Source of the DNA: Pseudonocardia sp. CNS-004
GTDB lineage: Bacteria; Actinomycetota; Actinomycetes; Mycobacteriales; Pseudonocardiaceae
Direction of reading: 5' to 3'
Length of the DNA stretch: 64,000 nucleotides
Assembly (NCBI GenBank): GCA_001942185.1
Contig: MKJV01000094.1
Coordinates: forward strand, 1 to 64,000
The notes beneath the pieces were generated by a model. That model had not been told where the DNA came from. It ran no database searches and saw only the letters and a list, made by a program, of their open reading frames with translations. The translations under genes and the position numbers were made by a program. The number at the start of each line of letters is the position of its first letter. The first letter of the stretch is position 1. This document shows, in pieces, positions 52,441 through 62,268 of the stretch.

Positions 52441-54023
52441 CTACGTAGCGCGCTGCACGTCCTCCTCGGCCGGCACGGGCAGCGTGATGCGGATGGTGGT
52501 GCCCGGACCATCGCCGGGCACCAACCCGATGTCACCCCGGTGGAACTCGACGATCTTCTTGGCCAGCGCCAGCCCGATCCCCGTGCCCGGGTACTCGTCA
52601 CGCCCGTGCAGCCGCTGGAAGATCACGAAGATCTTCTCGGCGTCCTCGGGCCCGATCCCGATGCCGTTGTCGGTCACCGTGATCACCCAGGACGCGCCGT
52701 CGCGCCGCGCCTCCACCCGCACGACGGGGGCGACGCCCTTCCGGTGGAACTTCAGACCGTTGCCGACCAGGTTCACGAACAGCGACTGCAGCAGACCCGC
52801 GTCCCCCGCGACGGCCGGGAGCGCACCGAGCACGACGATCTCCCCGCGGGTCGCCTTCCTCGCCTGCTCCAGCTGCGCCGCGGCCGCCGCCACCACCGCA
52901 CCGAGGTCGACCGTGACGAACCCCTCGGTCGTGCGGCCGACGCGGGAGAAGGCGAGCAGACCGTCGATCAGCCGCTGCATCCGCTGCGCACCGTCGACCG
53001 CCACCGCGATGTAGTGGTCCGCCCGCTGGTCGAGCCGCCCCGCGTAGCGGCGCTGCAGCAGCTGGCAGAAGCTCGCCACCTTGCGCAGCGGCTCCTGCAG
53101 GTCGTGGCTCGCCACGTAGGCGAACTGCTCCAGGTCGCGGTTCGAGCGCTCCAGCTCGCGCGCCTGGTCGTCGAGCCGCCGGTTCACCGCCTGCGCCTCG
53201 TCGAGCTCGCGCAGGATGTGCCTGCGCATCGCGTCGACGTCGGCCCCCAGCTCCCGGATCTCACCGGGCCCGTCGACGTCCACCCGCCGGTCGGTGTCGC
53301 CCGCGACCACCTCGCGCACCTGCGCCGCCAGGTCCGACACCGGGCGCAGCACCATCCGGCGCAGACCGAACCCCACCAGCGCGAGCAGCACCAGCAGCGT
53401 CACCCCGATCGCGACACCCGCCGCCGCGATGAACGACAGCGCCGAGGCCATCTCCGCACGGGCGCCCTGCCGCAACGCCTCCAGCCGGACCTCGAGCTCG
53501 CCGGTCGCCGAGCGCATCCGGTCGGAGAACGCGCGGCCCGCGTCCAGGCCGGGAGCCGTCGGATCCGCCGCGACGACCAGGTCGGCGTACGCCGTCCGCC
53601 AGTCCTGCTCGGCGAGCAGCGCCGCATCGACGGCCGGTCCGATCTCAGGGAGCACCTCCGCGGACGCGCGCAGCCGGTTCGCCGCGTCGGCACTGCGCTC
53701 GACGCCCGCGCGGTACGGCTCGAGGAACTGCGGTTGCCCCGTCAGGAGGAACCCGCGCACGCCCGTCTCCTGGTCGATCTGCGCGTTCGAGAGGTCCTTC
53801 ACGGCCAGCAGCGCGGGCCCCGCCTCGTCGAGCAGCGCCGCGCGGGCTCCCCCAGCCGCCACAGCGCCACCGCACCGAGCGCCACGGTGCAGACCGCCAC
53901 CAACGCCGCGATCCCCGCACCCGCGACGAACACACCCGCGAGCGGCCAGTGCTTGCGACCGGCGGTCGGACGCAGGCGCAGCGGACGGCGCCGCGACCGC
54001 CGGGCGGCCCCGGCGGTCGCCAT
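52441..54023 (-). CDS. Sensor histidine kinase with CHASE3 domain
   Basis: The roughly 527-aa kinase has helix 1 (GIAALVAVCTVALGAVALW), an extracellular CHASE3-like domain (NAQIDQETGVRGFLLTGQPQ), and helix 2 (GVAIGVTLLVLLALVGFGL). A HAMP linker follows, then HisKA with the phospho-His in ASHDLQEPLRKVASF, and an ATPase domain (NLVGNGLKFHRKG, DNGIGIGPEDAEKIF, GTGIGLALAKKIVE). The frame breaks near 53850. The ATG at 54023 overlaps the receiver-phosphatase stop, so the two are coupled. Confidence 0.88.
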
Positions 54024-55197
54024 CACGGCCGCGCGTCCCCGGACAGGATGAGGATCGCGACGTCGTCGGCCAGCGGCCCGCCGTTGAGCTCCTGCACCCG
54101 CTCGACCAGGCGGGCCGGCAGCCGCTCCAGGTCGGTCCCGCGCTCCTGCCCCAGCACCGTGTGCAACCCTTCCTCCCACAGGGGATCGCCGGAATCGAAC
54201 CCGCGGCCCTCGATCAGGCCGTCGGTGTAGGACATCAGGGCCCACCCGGCGTCGAGCGACACCGCGAGGTGGTCCCACGTGGCGTCGGGGAGCACACCCA
54301 ACGGCACCCCGACCGGCGGCTCCAGCAGCTGCAGCTCCGGGCGCAGCAGCATCGGCGGCGGGTGCCCGGCCAGCCGCAGCTCCACCTCCGCCGTGCCCCC
54401 GGCACCCGGCCGGACCGCGGCCGCGCAGACCGTGGTGAACAGCGACGGGTCGTGCCGCTCGCTCACCAGCACCTCCTGCAACTTGGGCAGCAGATGCGCC
54501 TCGTCCACCCCGGCCAGGACCAGCGCGCGCCACGAGACCCGCAACAACGCGCCCAACGCGGCCTCGTCCGGCCCGTGGCCGCAGACGTCACCCGTGATCG
54601 CGTGCACGGTGCCGGTCGGGCCGAGCACCGCGTCGAAGAAGTCCCCACCGATCAACGAGCGCGTCCGCCCCGCCCGGTAGTAGGACCGGGCGCGCACCGT
54701 GCTCCCCGCGAGCAGCGGCGACGGCAGCAGCCCACGTTCCAGCCGCGCCGACTCGGCGGCAGCCAGCTGCTCCTCCCGCAGCCGCAGCAGGCTCGTCTCC
54801 GCCCGGCGCCGCTCAACCGCGTACCGCACGGCCCGGATCAGGACCTGCCCGTCGACCTTGCCCTTGACCAGGTAGTCCTGGGCCCCCGCGGCCACGGCCG
54901 CCACCCCGAGGTACTCGTCGTCGACACCGGTGAGCACGCACACCGCGGCGCCGCTGTGGGCCTTCAGGAGACTCCGCAGCCCGTCGAGACCCTGCGAACC
55001 GGGGTGGTTCAGGTCGAGCAGCACGCAGTCGGCGCGGCGCAGCAGCCGCCCGCCACCGCGGAGGCCACCGAACCGGCGACCACGACCTGCAGCCCCGGAT
55101 CTGCCTCCGACAGCAGCTCCTGCACCAGGAACACGTCGCCCGGGTCGTCCTCGACCAGCAGCACACACCGCGGGGAGGTAGGGGCGGATCCGATCAT
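54023..55197 (-). CDS. Response regulator with PP2C (SpoIIE-type) phosphatase
   Basis: The roughly 391-aa protein has a receiver (VLLVEDDPGDVFLVQELLSE, phospho-Asp in CVLLDLNHPGSQGLDGLRSL, Lys in DYLVKGKVDG). A short coiled linker (RLREEQLAAAESARLERGLL) leads to a PP2C phosphatase domain (SLIGGDFFDAV, GDVCGHGPDEAALG, YTDGLIEGR, ADDVAILIL). The metal Asp residues are present. The frame breaks near 55055 in the receiver. Together with the kinase it forms a two-component switch probably acting on an anti-sigma antagonist. Confidence 0.87.
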
Positions 55198-55223
55198 CTC
55201 TGAGCCCGGGAGGTGGCCGCCGC

Positions 55224-55910
55224 TCAGGCGGCCGTCACCGCGGCCTGCAGCACCGAGGTGAACAGCCCGAGCCCGTCGGCCGACGGCCCGGTCAGCGGAT
55301 CGATGGCGTGCTCGGGATGGGGCATCAGCCCCACCACCCGGCCGTCGGCCGAACCGATGCCCGCGATGCCCGCCAGCGCCCCGTTCGGGATCTCCCCCGC
55401 GTACCGGAACACGACCCGGCCCTCGCCCTCCAGCATGCGCAGCGTGTCGTCGTCGGCCACGAAACGCCCCTCGCCCGACTTGAGCGGCACCAGCAGCTCC
55501 TGCCCGGCCGTGAGCCCGCCCGTCCACGCCGTGGCGGTGGACTCCACGCGCAGCCGCTCGTCACGGCAGACGAAGTGCAGCCCCGCGTTGCGCACCAGCG
55601 CGCCCGGCAGCAGGCCGGCCTCGCACAGGATCTGGAACCCGTTGCAGATGCCGAGCACCGGAGTGCCCCGCCCGGCGGCCGCCACGACCTCGGTCATGAT
55701 CGGAGCGAGACTCGCGATCGCCCCCGCACGCAGGTAGTCGCCGTAGGAGAAGCCACCGGGCACGACGATCGCGTCCACGCCCTTCAGGTCGTGGTCGGCA
55801 TGCCACAACGCCACGGGCTCGGCACCCGCGTACCGCACCGCGCGGGCGGCGTCGACGTCGTCGAGCGTGCCCGGGAACGTGATGACACCGATCCTCATGG
55901 CGCTGGTCAT
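55224..55910 (-). CDS. purQ: FGAM synthase glutaminase subunit PurQ
   Basis: PurQ supplies ammonia from glutamine to PurL. The 228-aa protein begins TSAMRIGVITFPGTLDDVDA. Nucleophile Cys lies in GTPVLGICNGFQIL, His/Glu in LMPHPEHAID. The ATG at 55910 overlaps the purS stop (ATGA); an internal ATG at 55898 is possible. Intact. Confidence 0.95.
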   Translation of the reverse strand: MTSAMRIGVITFPGTLDDVDAARAVRYAGAEPVALWHADHDLKGVDAIVVPGGFSYGDYLRAGAIASLAPIMTEVVAAAGRGTPVLGICNGFQILCEAGLLPGALVRNAGLHFVCRDERLRVESTATAWTGGLTAGQELLVPLKSGEGRFVADDDTLRMLEGEGRVVFRYAGEIPNGALAGIAGIGSADGRVVGLMPHPEHAIDPLTGPSADGLGLFTSVLQAAVTAA

Positions 55911-56140
55911 GCCCTCGTCACCACCCAGTCCTCGATCACCGGGTTGGCCAGCAGGGTGGCCGCGACCCGATCGAGGGTCTCGTCGTCCACCGAGTCGTCG
56001 ACCTCGAGCACGAAGTGCTTGCCCTGCCGCACGTCGCCGACACCGGCCACGCCCAGCCGAACAAGCGCCCCCGCCACGGCCTGGCCCTGCGGGTCCAGGA
56101 TCTCCGGCTTCGGCATCACGTCCACCACGACCTTCGCCAC
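55907..56140 (-). CDS. purS: FGAM synthase subunit PurS
   Basis: The 77-aa PurS (VVVDVMPKPEILDPQGQAV, DVRQGKHFVLEVDD) bridges PurL and PurQ. The GTG at 56140 lies 6 nt after a TAGGCT -10 (56152-56147), so a leaderless purSQ transcript is likely. It is divergent from the MBL gene. Confidence 0.94.
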   Translation of the reverse strand: MAKVVVDVMPKPEILDPQGQAVAGALVRLGVAGVGDVRQGKHFVLEVDDSVDDETLDRVAATLLANPVIEDWVVTRA

Positions 56141-56180
56141 GCCCCAAGCCTACGGCGGTCCCGTGGCAGAGTGAGAGGCC

Positions 56181-56805
56181 GTGCAGATCACCCACTTCGG
56201 CCACGCCTGCGTGCTGCTCGACACGGGCAGCGCCCGCCTGCTCATCGACCCCGGCACGTTCTCCGCGGGCTTCGAACCGGTCCGCGGGCTCGACGCGGTG
56301 CTCGTCACCCACCAGCACTTCGACCACCTCGACGCCGACCGCATCCGGCCGCTGCTCGACGCCAACCCCGCGCCCGCCTCATCGTCGACTCCGGCACCGC
56401 GGAGCAGCTCGAAGGCATCCCCCACGAGGTCGTCGCACCGGGCGCTGCGGTGGACGTCGCGGCGCCCGCGTCGACGTGCTCGGCGGGCAGCACGCCGTGA
56501 TCCACCCCGACATCCCGGTGGTCCCGAACAACGCCTACCTGGTCGACGGCACGCACCTGCACCCCGGCGACGCCTACACGCCCCCTCCGGCTCCCGTCGA
56601 CGTGCTGTTCCTCCCCACCGGCGCCCCGTGGCTCAAGCTCTCCGAGGCCGTCGACTACCTGCGTGCGGTCGCGCCCCGTACCGCGGTGCCGATCCACGAA
56701 GCCGTGCTGGCCCGCCCGGCGATGCACTACGGCATGTTCGAACGACTCGCCCCGGAGCAGACGACGATCCAGGTCCTCGACCGCGAGCAGACGACAACCC
56801 TCTGA
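56181..56805 (+). CDS. MBL-fold metallohydrolase (UlaG-like)
   Basis: The roughly 209-aa protein has the metal motif VTHQHFDHLDADRIRPLL (HxHxDH) and the UlaG-like N-terminus ITHFGHACVLLDTG. Two frame breaks, near 56382 and 56465. The stop is followed by the 22-bp array. The substrate is unknown; a lactone or phosphoester hydrolase is likely for the family. Confidence 0.82.
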
Positions 56806-56830
56806 CCCGGCACGACCCGCGCGCACACCC

Positions 56831-56962
56831 CGACTCACCCGCACGCAGACCCCGACTCGCGTGCACGCAGACCCCGACTCGCGGAACGGGGTGCACCCCA
56901 TCCCCCCGCGAGTCGCGGTGTGGATGCGTGCGAGTCGCGGTGTGAGCGCGTGCGAGTCGCGG
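56831..56962. repeat. 22-bp inverted array, locus 1
   Basis: CGACTC starts at 56831, 56853 and 56875, and the reverse CGAGTC at 56909, 56931 and 56953, always 22 bp apart within each set. The unit is about GACC[CG]CGACTCGCG followed by TGCACG[CG]A on the plus strand at left and on the minus strand at right. The centre holds a perfect GGGGTGCACCCC flanked by CGACTCGCGG/CCGCGAGTCG. The right end abuts the stop codon of the DUF2334 gene. Confidence 0.88.
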
Positions 56963-57726
56963 TCAGGCGGCGGAGGCGGCAGCGGTGAGGTGGTAGGTCG
57001 TCGGGGTCGCCCCGAGGCCGAGCGCGGCGTCCACCGCGGCGAGCACGGCGTCCCGCCGCTGCGGGCGCCGGAGGTCCTTCGCCCGCACGTTGATCCGCAC
57101 CAGCCGCCGCGGCGCACCGTGCGGGTCACCTCGGCGGCGAGGACGCGGCAGCGCCACGCCTCGGCCGCGCGCCTGTCCTCCGCGACGGGGAGCCGCTCGC
57201 CCGACGCCCGGAACCCGAGCACCCGGGAACGCAGCGACGCATCCCCCGCCTGCTGCAGGAACCGCACGCCGTGCTCGTCGGCGATCAGCCCGAAACCCTG
57301 CTCCCGCAACGCTTCGACCGTGCCGGGCGAGGCCAGCCAGCGCGGCGGCACGAACAGGTCGGTGCGCATCCCCAGCGCGGTGAGCGCCCGCCGGGCCGCC
57401 ACCAGCCGCAGCCCCGCCTCGTGACGCGGGAGGGCGGCGAACTCGGCGCGCCTGCCCACCCGCGGCAGGGCACCCGCCTGCCAGCTCCCGATCGGGTCGG
57501 CGGTGTGGTCGAAGCCGTGGAGCACGAGCGCGTCGCCCGCGGCCTGCCGCTCGTGCATCCAGCGGGCGAGCGTGGATGCCTCCGCCACCCCCGCCGGGCG
57601 GAAGAGCTGCGAGAGCGCGACGCCGCGCGCGTCCAGCTCACCGGTGAACTCGACCGCGCGGTCGAGCGACTCGGCGGCGTCGGGAGTCAGACCCGAGAGG
57701 GAGACGACCAGGTGTGAAGCGGTCAC
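56963..57726 (-). CDS. DUF2334 polysaccharide-deacetylase-like protein
   Basis: The roughly 254-aa protein has LVVSLSGLTPDAAESLDRAV, ALVLHGFDHTADP (metal-binding-like His/Asp), FVPPRWLASPGTVEALREQG, and PRRLVRINVRAKDLRRPQ at the end. This fits DUF2334 of the NodB-like deacetylase clan. The frame breaks near 57115. It ends exactly where the 22-bp array begins. The substrate (cell-wall glycan) is inferred. Confidence 0.75.
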
Positions 57727-57793
57727 CCGCTCATGGACTCATGCGGGTGTGAACACCGGTTGACCAGGCCGTGAGGCGTGGGTGGTGCTGGTG

Positions 57794-58648
57794 TCAATTC
57801 ACCGCCCGACCACCGCCGCCGGTGATCCGCTCGTACGCCTCGAGGTAGCGCGCCCGGGTGGCGTCCACGACGTCGGCGGGGATCTCCGGTCCCGGCGGCG
57901 TGCGGTCCCAGTCGAGGCCCTGCGACCACTCGCGCAGGAACTGCTTGTCGAACGCGTACTGCGGGCGGCCCGGCTCCCACGAGTCGGCGGGCCAGAACCG
58001 GGACGAGTCGGGGGTGAGCACCTCGTCGGCCAGCACGAGCCCGCCGTCCGCACCGACCCCGAACTCGAGCTTGGTGTCGGCGACGATGATCCCGCTGGCC
58101 GCCGCGGTCTCGGCACCACGGGTGTAGACGGCCAGCGTCAGCTCCCGCAGCCGCTTCGCGGTGTCCGCCCCGACGACGGCGGCGACGTCGTCGAACGTCA
58201 TGAACTCGTCGTGCTCACCCACGGCGGCCTTCGTGGTGGGGGTGAAGATCGGCTCGGGCAGCTTCGAGCCCTCGACGAGCCCGTCCGGGAGCGGCACGCC
58301 CGACACCGTGCCCTGCTTGCGGTACTCCTCCAGGCCGAGCCCGGCGAGGTAGCCGCGGGCGATGCACTCGACGGGCAGCATCTCGAGGCGCCGGCACCGC
58401 ACCGCCCGCCCCGCGAACTCGGCGGGCACGTCGGTCCCGGAGATCACGTGGTGCGGCACGATGTCGGTCAGGCGGTCGAACCACCACAGCGACAGCTGGG
58501 TGAGCACCCGGCCCTTGTCCGGGATGGGGGTCGGCAGCACCACGTCGTAGATCGACACCCGGTCCGACGCGACCATGACGAGGTCCCCACCGTCTTCGGG
58601 GCCGTCGAGGTAGAGGTCGCGGACCTTGCCGGAGTGCAGCAGCTTCAC
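57794..58648 (-). CDS. purC: SAICAR synthetase PurC
   Basis: PurC joins CAIR and aspartate. The 284-aa protein has HSGKVRDLY, SDRVSIYDVVLPTPIPDKG, VECIARGYLAG, and DTKLEFG. The GTG at 58648 overlaps the purB stop (GTGA). Intact, so a clean reference within the pur cluster. Confidence 0.95.
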   Translation of the reverse strand: MKLLHSGKVRDLYLDGPEDGGDLVMVASDRVSIYDVVLPTPIPDKGRVLTQLSLWWFDRLTDIVPHHVISGTDVPAEFAGRAVRCRRLEMLPVECIARGYLAGLGLEEYRKQGTVSGVPLPDGLVEGSKLPEPIFTPTTKAAVGEHDEFMTFDDVAAVVGADTAKRLRELTLAVYTRGAETAAASGIIVADTKLEFGVGADGGLVLADEVLTPDSSRFWPADSWEPGRPQYAFDKQFLREWSQGLDWDRTPPGPEIPADVVDATRARYLEAYERITGGGGRAVN

Positions 58649-60060
58649 AGGATCGCTCCCGGGGTGTAGGCGGCGGCGTCGGGGTGGGCGTCGACGACCT
58701 CCCGCACGCGCTCGACGACGGCCGCCACCTGGGCGGTGGCGGCACCGGTGAACCGCAGCGGGTCGGAGAGGAGGCCGTCGAGGGCGCCCGCGGGCAGGCC
58801 GAGCCGCTCGTCGCCGGCGAGGCGCGCGACGAGGTCGTTCTCGGCCTGGCCCTTCTCGCGCATCGCGAGCGCCACGCCCACGGCGTGCTCCTTGATCACC
58901 TCGTGGGCGGTCTCCCGCCCGACGCCTGCGCGGACCGCGGCCATCAACACGGCCGTGGTGGCGAGGAAGGGCAGGTACCGGTCCAGCTCGCGGGCGATGA
59001 CGGCCGGGTAGGCGCCGAACTCGTCGAGCACCGTCAGCGTGGTCTCGAAGAGGCCGTCGAGCGCGAAGAACGCGTCGGGCAGCATCACGCGGCGCACGAC
59101 GGAGTCGGAGACGTCGCCCTCGTTCCACTGCGAGCCCGCGAGCTCGGCGGCCATCCCGGCGTAGCCGCGCAGCAGCACCAGCATCCCGTTGATCCGCTCC
59201 GCGGAGCGGGAGTTCATCTTGTGCGGCATCGCCGACGACCCGACCTGCCCGGGCTGGAACCCCTCCGTGGCGAGCTCTGCGCCCGCCATCAACCGGATCG
59301 TGGTGGCCAGCGAGGACGGTGCGGCGGCCAGCTGGACGAGCGCGCTCACGACGTCGAAGTCCAGCGAGCGCGGGTAGACCTGCCCGACGCTGGTGAGCAC
59401 CCCGGAGAACCCGAGGTGCTGCGCCACCCGCCGCTCCAGCTCGGCGAGCGTGCCGGCGTCGCCGAGGAGGTCGAGCATGTCCTGCGCGGTGCCCACCGGC
59501 CCCTTGATCCCGCGCAGCGGGTAGCGCCCCTGCAGGTCCTCGAGCCGCGCGTAGGCGACGAGCAGCTCGTCGGCCGCGGACGCGAACCGCTTCCCCAGCG
59601 TGGTGGCCTGCGCCGCGACGTTGTGCGAGCGCCCGGCCATCACCAGCTCGGCGTGCTCCCCGGCGCGGCGGGCCAGCCGGGCGAGCACCGCGACGGTGCG
59701 GTCGCGCACGTGCTCCAGCGAGAGCCGGACCTGCAGCTGCTCGACGTTCTCCGTGAGGTCCCGGCTGGTGAGGCCCTTGTGCACGTGCTCGTGGCCTGCG
59801 AGGGCGTTGAACTCCTCGATCCGCGCCTTGACGTCGTGGCGGGTGACCCGCTCCCGCGCGGCGATCGAGGCCAGGTCGACCTGCTCGACGACCCGCTCGT
59901 AGTCCTCCAGCACTCCGTCCGGGACGTCGACGCCCAGCGCACGCTGGGCCCCCAGCACCGCGATCCAGAGCCGCCGCTCCAGAACGATCTTGTTCGAGGG
60001 CTGCCAGATGCGAACGAGCTCCGGACTCGCGTAGCGGGCGGCCAGCACGTTGGGAATCAC
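58645..60060 (-). CDS. purB: Adenylosuccinate lyase PurB
   Basis: PurB splits SAICAR and adenylosuccinate. The 471-aa protein has IPNVLAARYASPELVRIWQP at the start, HEHVHKGLTSRDLTENVEQL and the signature GSSAMPHKMNSRSAERI with the catalytic Ser loop. The GTG at 60060 matches the mycobacterial start; a TAAGCT -10 (60074-60069) lies 8 nt upstream. Intact. A 22-bp array lies just upstream. Confidence 0.95.
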   Translation of the reverse strand: MIPNVLAARYASPELVRIWQPSNKIVLERRLWIAVLGAQRALGVDVPDGVLEDYERVVEQVDLASIAARERVTRHDVKARIEEFNALAGHEHVHKGLTSRDLTENVEQLQVRLSLEHVRDRTVAVLARLARRAGEHAELVMAGRSHNVAAQATTLGKRFASAADELLVAYARLEDLQGRYPLRGIKGPVGTAQDMLDLLGDAGTLAELERRVAQHLGFSGVLTSVGQVYPRSLDFDVVSALVQLAAAPSSLATTIRLMAGAELATEGFQPGQVGSSAMPHKMNSRSAERINGMLVLLRGYAGMAAELAGSQWNEGDVSDSVVRRVMLPDAFFALDGLFETTLTVLDEFGAYPAVIARELDRYLPFLATTAVLMAAVRAGVGRETAHEVIKEHAVGVALAMREKGQAENDLVARLAGDERLGLPAGALDGLLSDPLRFTGAATAQVAAVVERVREVVDAHPDAAAYTPGAIL

Positions 60061-60081
60061 GTTCGGGCAGCTTACGGCCCC

Positions 60082-60232
60082 CGACTCGGCCGCACTCAGG
60101 CCCCGACTCGCGCGCACCGAGGGCGCGACTCGCGGGCGGGGAGCCTTCGGCCCCCGCGAGTCGGGGTGTGAATGCACGCGAGTCGCGGTCTCCGTGCACG
60201 CGAGTCGCGGTCTCCGTGCACGCGTGTCGCGG
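60082..60232. repeat. 22-bp inverted array, locus 2
   Basis: CGACTC starts at 60082, 60104 and 60126. CGAGTC starts at 60157, 60179 and 60201, with a variant CGTGTC at 60223. All neighbours within a set are 22 bp apart. The centre forms a hairpin: CGACTCGCGGG paired with CCCGCGAGTCG, around a GC-rich loop. As at locus 1, the right end reads ...CGCGGTCA, so TCA is the stop of the minus-strand gene (TetR). Confidence 0.88.
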
Positions 60233-60802
60233 TCAGAGGGTGCGGAGGAGGAGTTCGCGGCCCACGGCGCGGGGGTCGGGGTCGGCCTCGATGAGGGCGC
60301 TGACCACGGCCCCGTCGATGAGCGAGACGAGGTCGCGGACCGCAACGGGGCGAGGGAGCGGCCGGACCGGGCGAGGATCTCACCGAGCAGGCGTCGAACT
60401 CGTCGCGCATCTTCCGCATGAGCGGCGCCAGGTAGGGCCGCCGGCCGGCGCCGACCAGCCGCTCGAAGCGCAGCAGGCCGCCTCCAGGCCGCGCTCCCGC
60501 GACTCCCGCCCGATGAGCTGGTCGAGGATCAGCTCCACCAGCTCGTCGGTGCCGAGCACCCCGTCGGGGAGGGCGTCGAGGTGCTCGCGGACCTCGGCGA
60601 GCTCGTCGCGCCCCGTGCGCTCGACGGCCGCCGTGACCAGCTCCTCCAGCGAGGAGAAGTAGTACGTGGTGGACGCCAGCGGCAACCCGGCCCGCTCGGC
60701 GACGGCGCGGTGGCGCACGGCCTCGAACCCACCGGATCGCAGCAGGGCGGCGGCGGCCGTGACCAGTTCCTGGCGCCGCCGCTCCCCCTTGGTCGTGCCC
60801 AC
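60233..60802 (-). CDS. TetR-family regulator
   Basis: The roughly 190-aa regulator has an N-terminal HTH (RRRQELVTAAAALLRSGG, RAGLPLASTTYYFSSLEELV). The C-terminus reads AVRDLVSLIDGAVVSALIEA and ends GRELLLRTL after repair. About three frame breaks lie at 60480, 60385 and 60345. GGAGG precedes the GTG at 60802. The ligand is unknown. The stop abuts the array. Confidence 0.8.
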
Positions 60803-60836
60803 GCCCCCATCCTCCACCCGGGCCTGCTGCGGGGGT

Positions 60837-61567
60837 TCAGAGGCGGGGCGCGAGCTGGGCGACCAGGGTCTGGATGCGGTCCGCGAACGGGGCCGCGGCA
60901 CCCGGGCCGTCACCGCGGGAGCTGACGACGACGGTGCCGCCGCTCGCCGTCCCGGCCGACACCGCACCCTCGCGAGGCTGGGGGCCGTGCCGGGCGGCAG
61001 GTACTGCACGGTGAGCAGGCCGGCCGTCGTGCCGTCCGCGATCTCGATGCTGACGCCCCGCTCGCCACCCGGCCTGCATTCCTCCGTGACCGCCGCCTCG
61101 GGCGCCGACGGCCTCGGGGAGGAACTCCTCCACCACAGCGCGCAGGGCGGGGTCCTGCCGGTCGGCACATTCTGCGGTGCCCGGCCCGAGCGGCGACCGC
61201 ACGCCTTCCGCCGCTCGCGGGGCCGCGAGCACCTCCGGCGCCGCACCAGGCGCGTCCTCCGCCGCGGCGGGCGGTCGGGCCCCCCGCTGGGCTTGCGCGT
61301 CCTCGGCCGGGCCTCCGGGGCGAGCATCGGCGCGGCGGCCGAGGTCGCGTCGCCGCCCCCGTCGGGCCCGCCGGGCAGCACGATCGCCCCGCCGACGCCC
61401 ACGGCGGCGAACAGCGCGAGCCCGCCGACCACGACCGCGGTGCGGCGCCGGGCCGTGATCTGCCGCGACCGCCGCACGACCGTCTCGTGGTCGAAACCGG
61501 GCTCCGGTGCGGCGGAATCGGATGCGGCGGCGTGGAACAACGCCCCGAGCCTCTCGTCGTCTGTCAT
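60837..61567 (-). CDS. Single-pass membrane protein, probable partner of the ECF sigma factor
   Basis: The N-terminus MTDDERLGALFHAAAS and RRSRQITARRRTAVVVGG lead into one membrane helix (TAVVVGGLALFAAVGVGGAI). An extracytoplasmic part ends RIQTLVAQLAPRL. The middle section (61250-60960) switches frame several times and I cannot join it fully. GGGAGG precedes the ATG, 22 bp after the sigma gene. Position suggests an anti-sigma factor, although I see no zinc-binding motif. Confidence 0.55.
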
Positions 61568-61589
61568 GCCCCCACCTCCCTGTCCGAGC

Positions 61590-62108
61590 TCATCCGGCCG
61601 GTCGCAGGTCATCGAGCGTGTCGCCGAGCACGGCGCGCAGCGCCGTCAGTCCGTGTGCGGTCTGGCTCTTGACGGTGCCCTCGCTACAGCCCAGCGCCGC
61701 GGCGGTGCCGGCGACGTCGAGCCCGTCGAGGTAGCGCAGGACGAGCACGGCACGCTGGCGCGGTGGTACGGCCCGCAGCCCGTCGACGAGCACGTGCCGC
61801 GTGGTCACCGCCTCCGACGCCGACGGGACGACGGCCTTGTCGGCCGGGGGCTCCGCGGTGAACCGTTCCCGGCGCCACGGCCGCCGCGACTCGTCGACGA
61901 CGGACCGCACCAGCGTGCGGCGCACCCATGCGTCGAGCGCGTCGCGGTCGCGGATGCGCCGCCAGTGGCGGTGGAGCTTCACGAACGCCGACTGCGTGTG
62001 GTCGTCGGCGCGGTGCCAGTCACCGCACAGCAGGAAGGCCGTGCGGCGCACGGTGTCGCGGCGCGCGCGGAAGTACTCGGCGAACTCCCGCTCGCTGGCG
62101 TCGTCCAC
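61590..62108 (-). CDS. ECF sigma factor, SigE-like family
   Basis: The 172-aa sigma-70-like factor has region 2 (EFAEYFRARRDTVRRTAFLL, TQSAFVKLHRHW) and region 4 (VPPRQRAVLVLRYLDGLD, LGCSEGTVKSQTAHGLTALR). The GTG at 62108 has AAGGGGGGAAGG upstream. It is in one transcription unit with the downstream membrane protein. No break. Confidence 0.88.
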   Translation of the reverse strand: MDDASEREFAEYFRARRDTVRRTAFLLCGDWHRADDHTQSAFVKLHRHWRRIRDRDALDAWVRRTLVRSVVDESRRPWRRERFTAEPPADKAVVPSASEAVTTRHVLVDGLRAVPPRQRAVLVLRYLDGLDVAGTAAALGCSEGTVKSQTAHGLTALRAVLGDTLDDLRPAG

Positions 62109-62268
62109 CGGCCTTCCCCCCTTCCTGCCGGTCCCTTCGCGCAAAGGACGCGAGCATGCTGGTCAGTGGTTGCCCGAGCGGCGACGAATCGCCCGAACAG
62201 CCTAACGATGTGACCGTTCCGTGACCCTCCCGCCGCCGGACCGTCTCCTCCTGGTTGAATCGAGGGCC

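Noticed and set aside
56831..60232. CRISPR arrays
   Set aside because: The 22-bp period contains no variable spacers, orientation inverts in the middle, and no cas genes are present.
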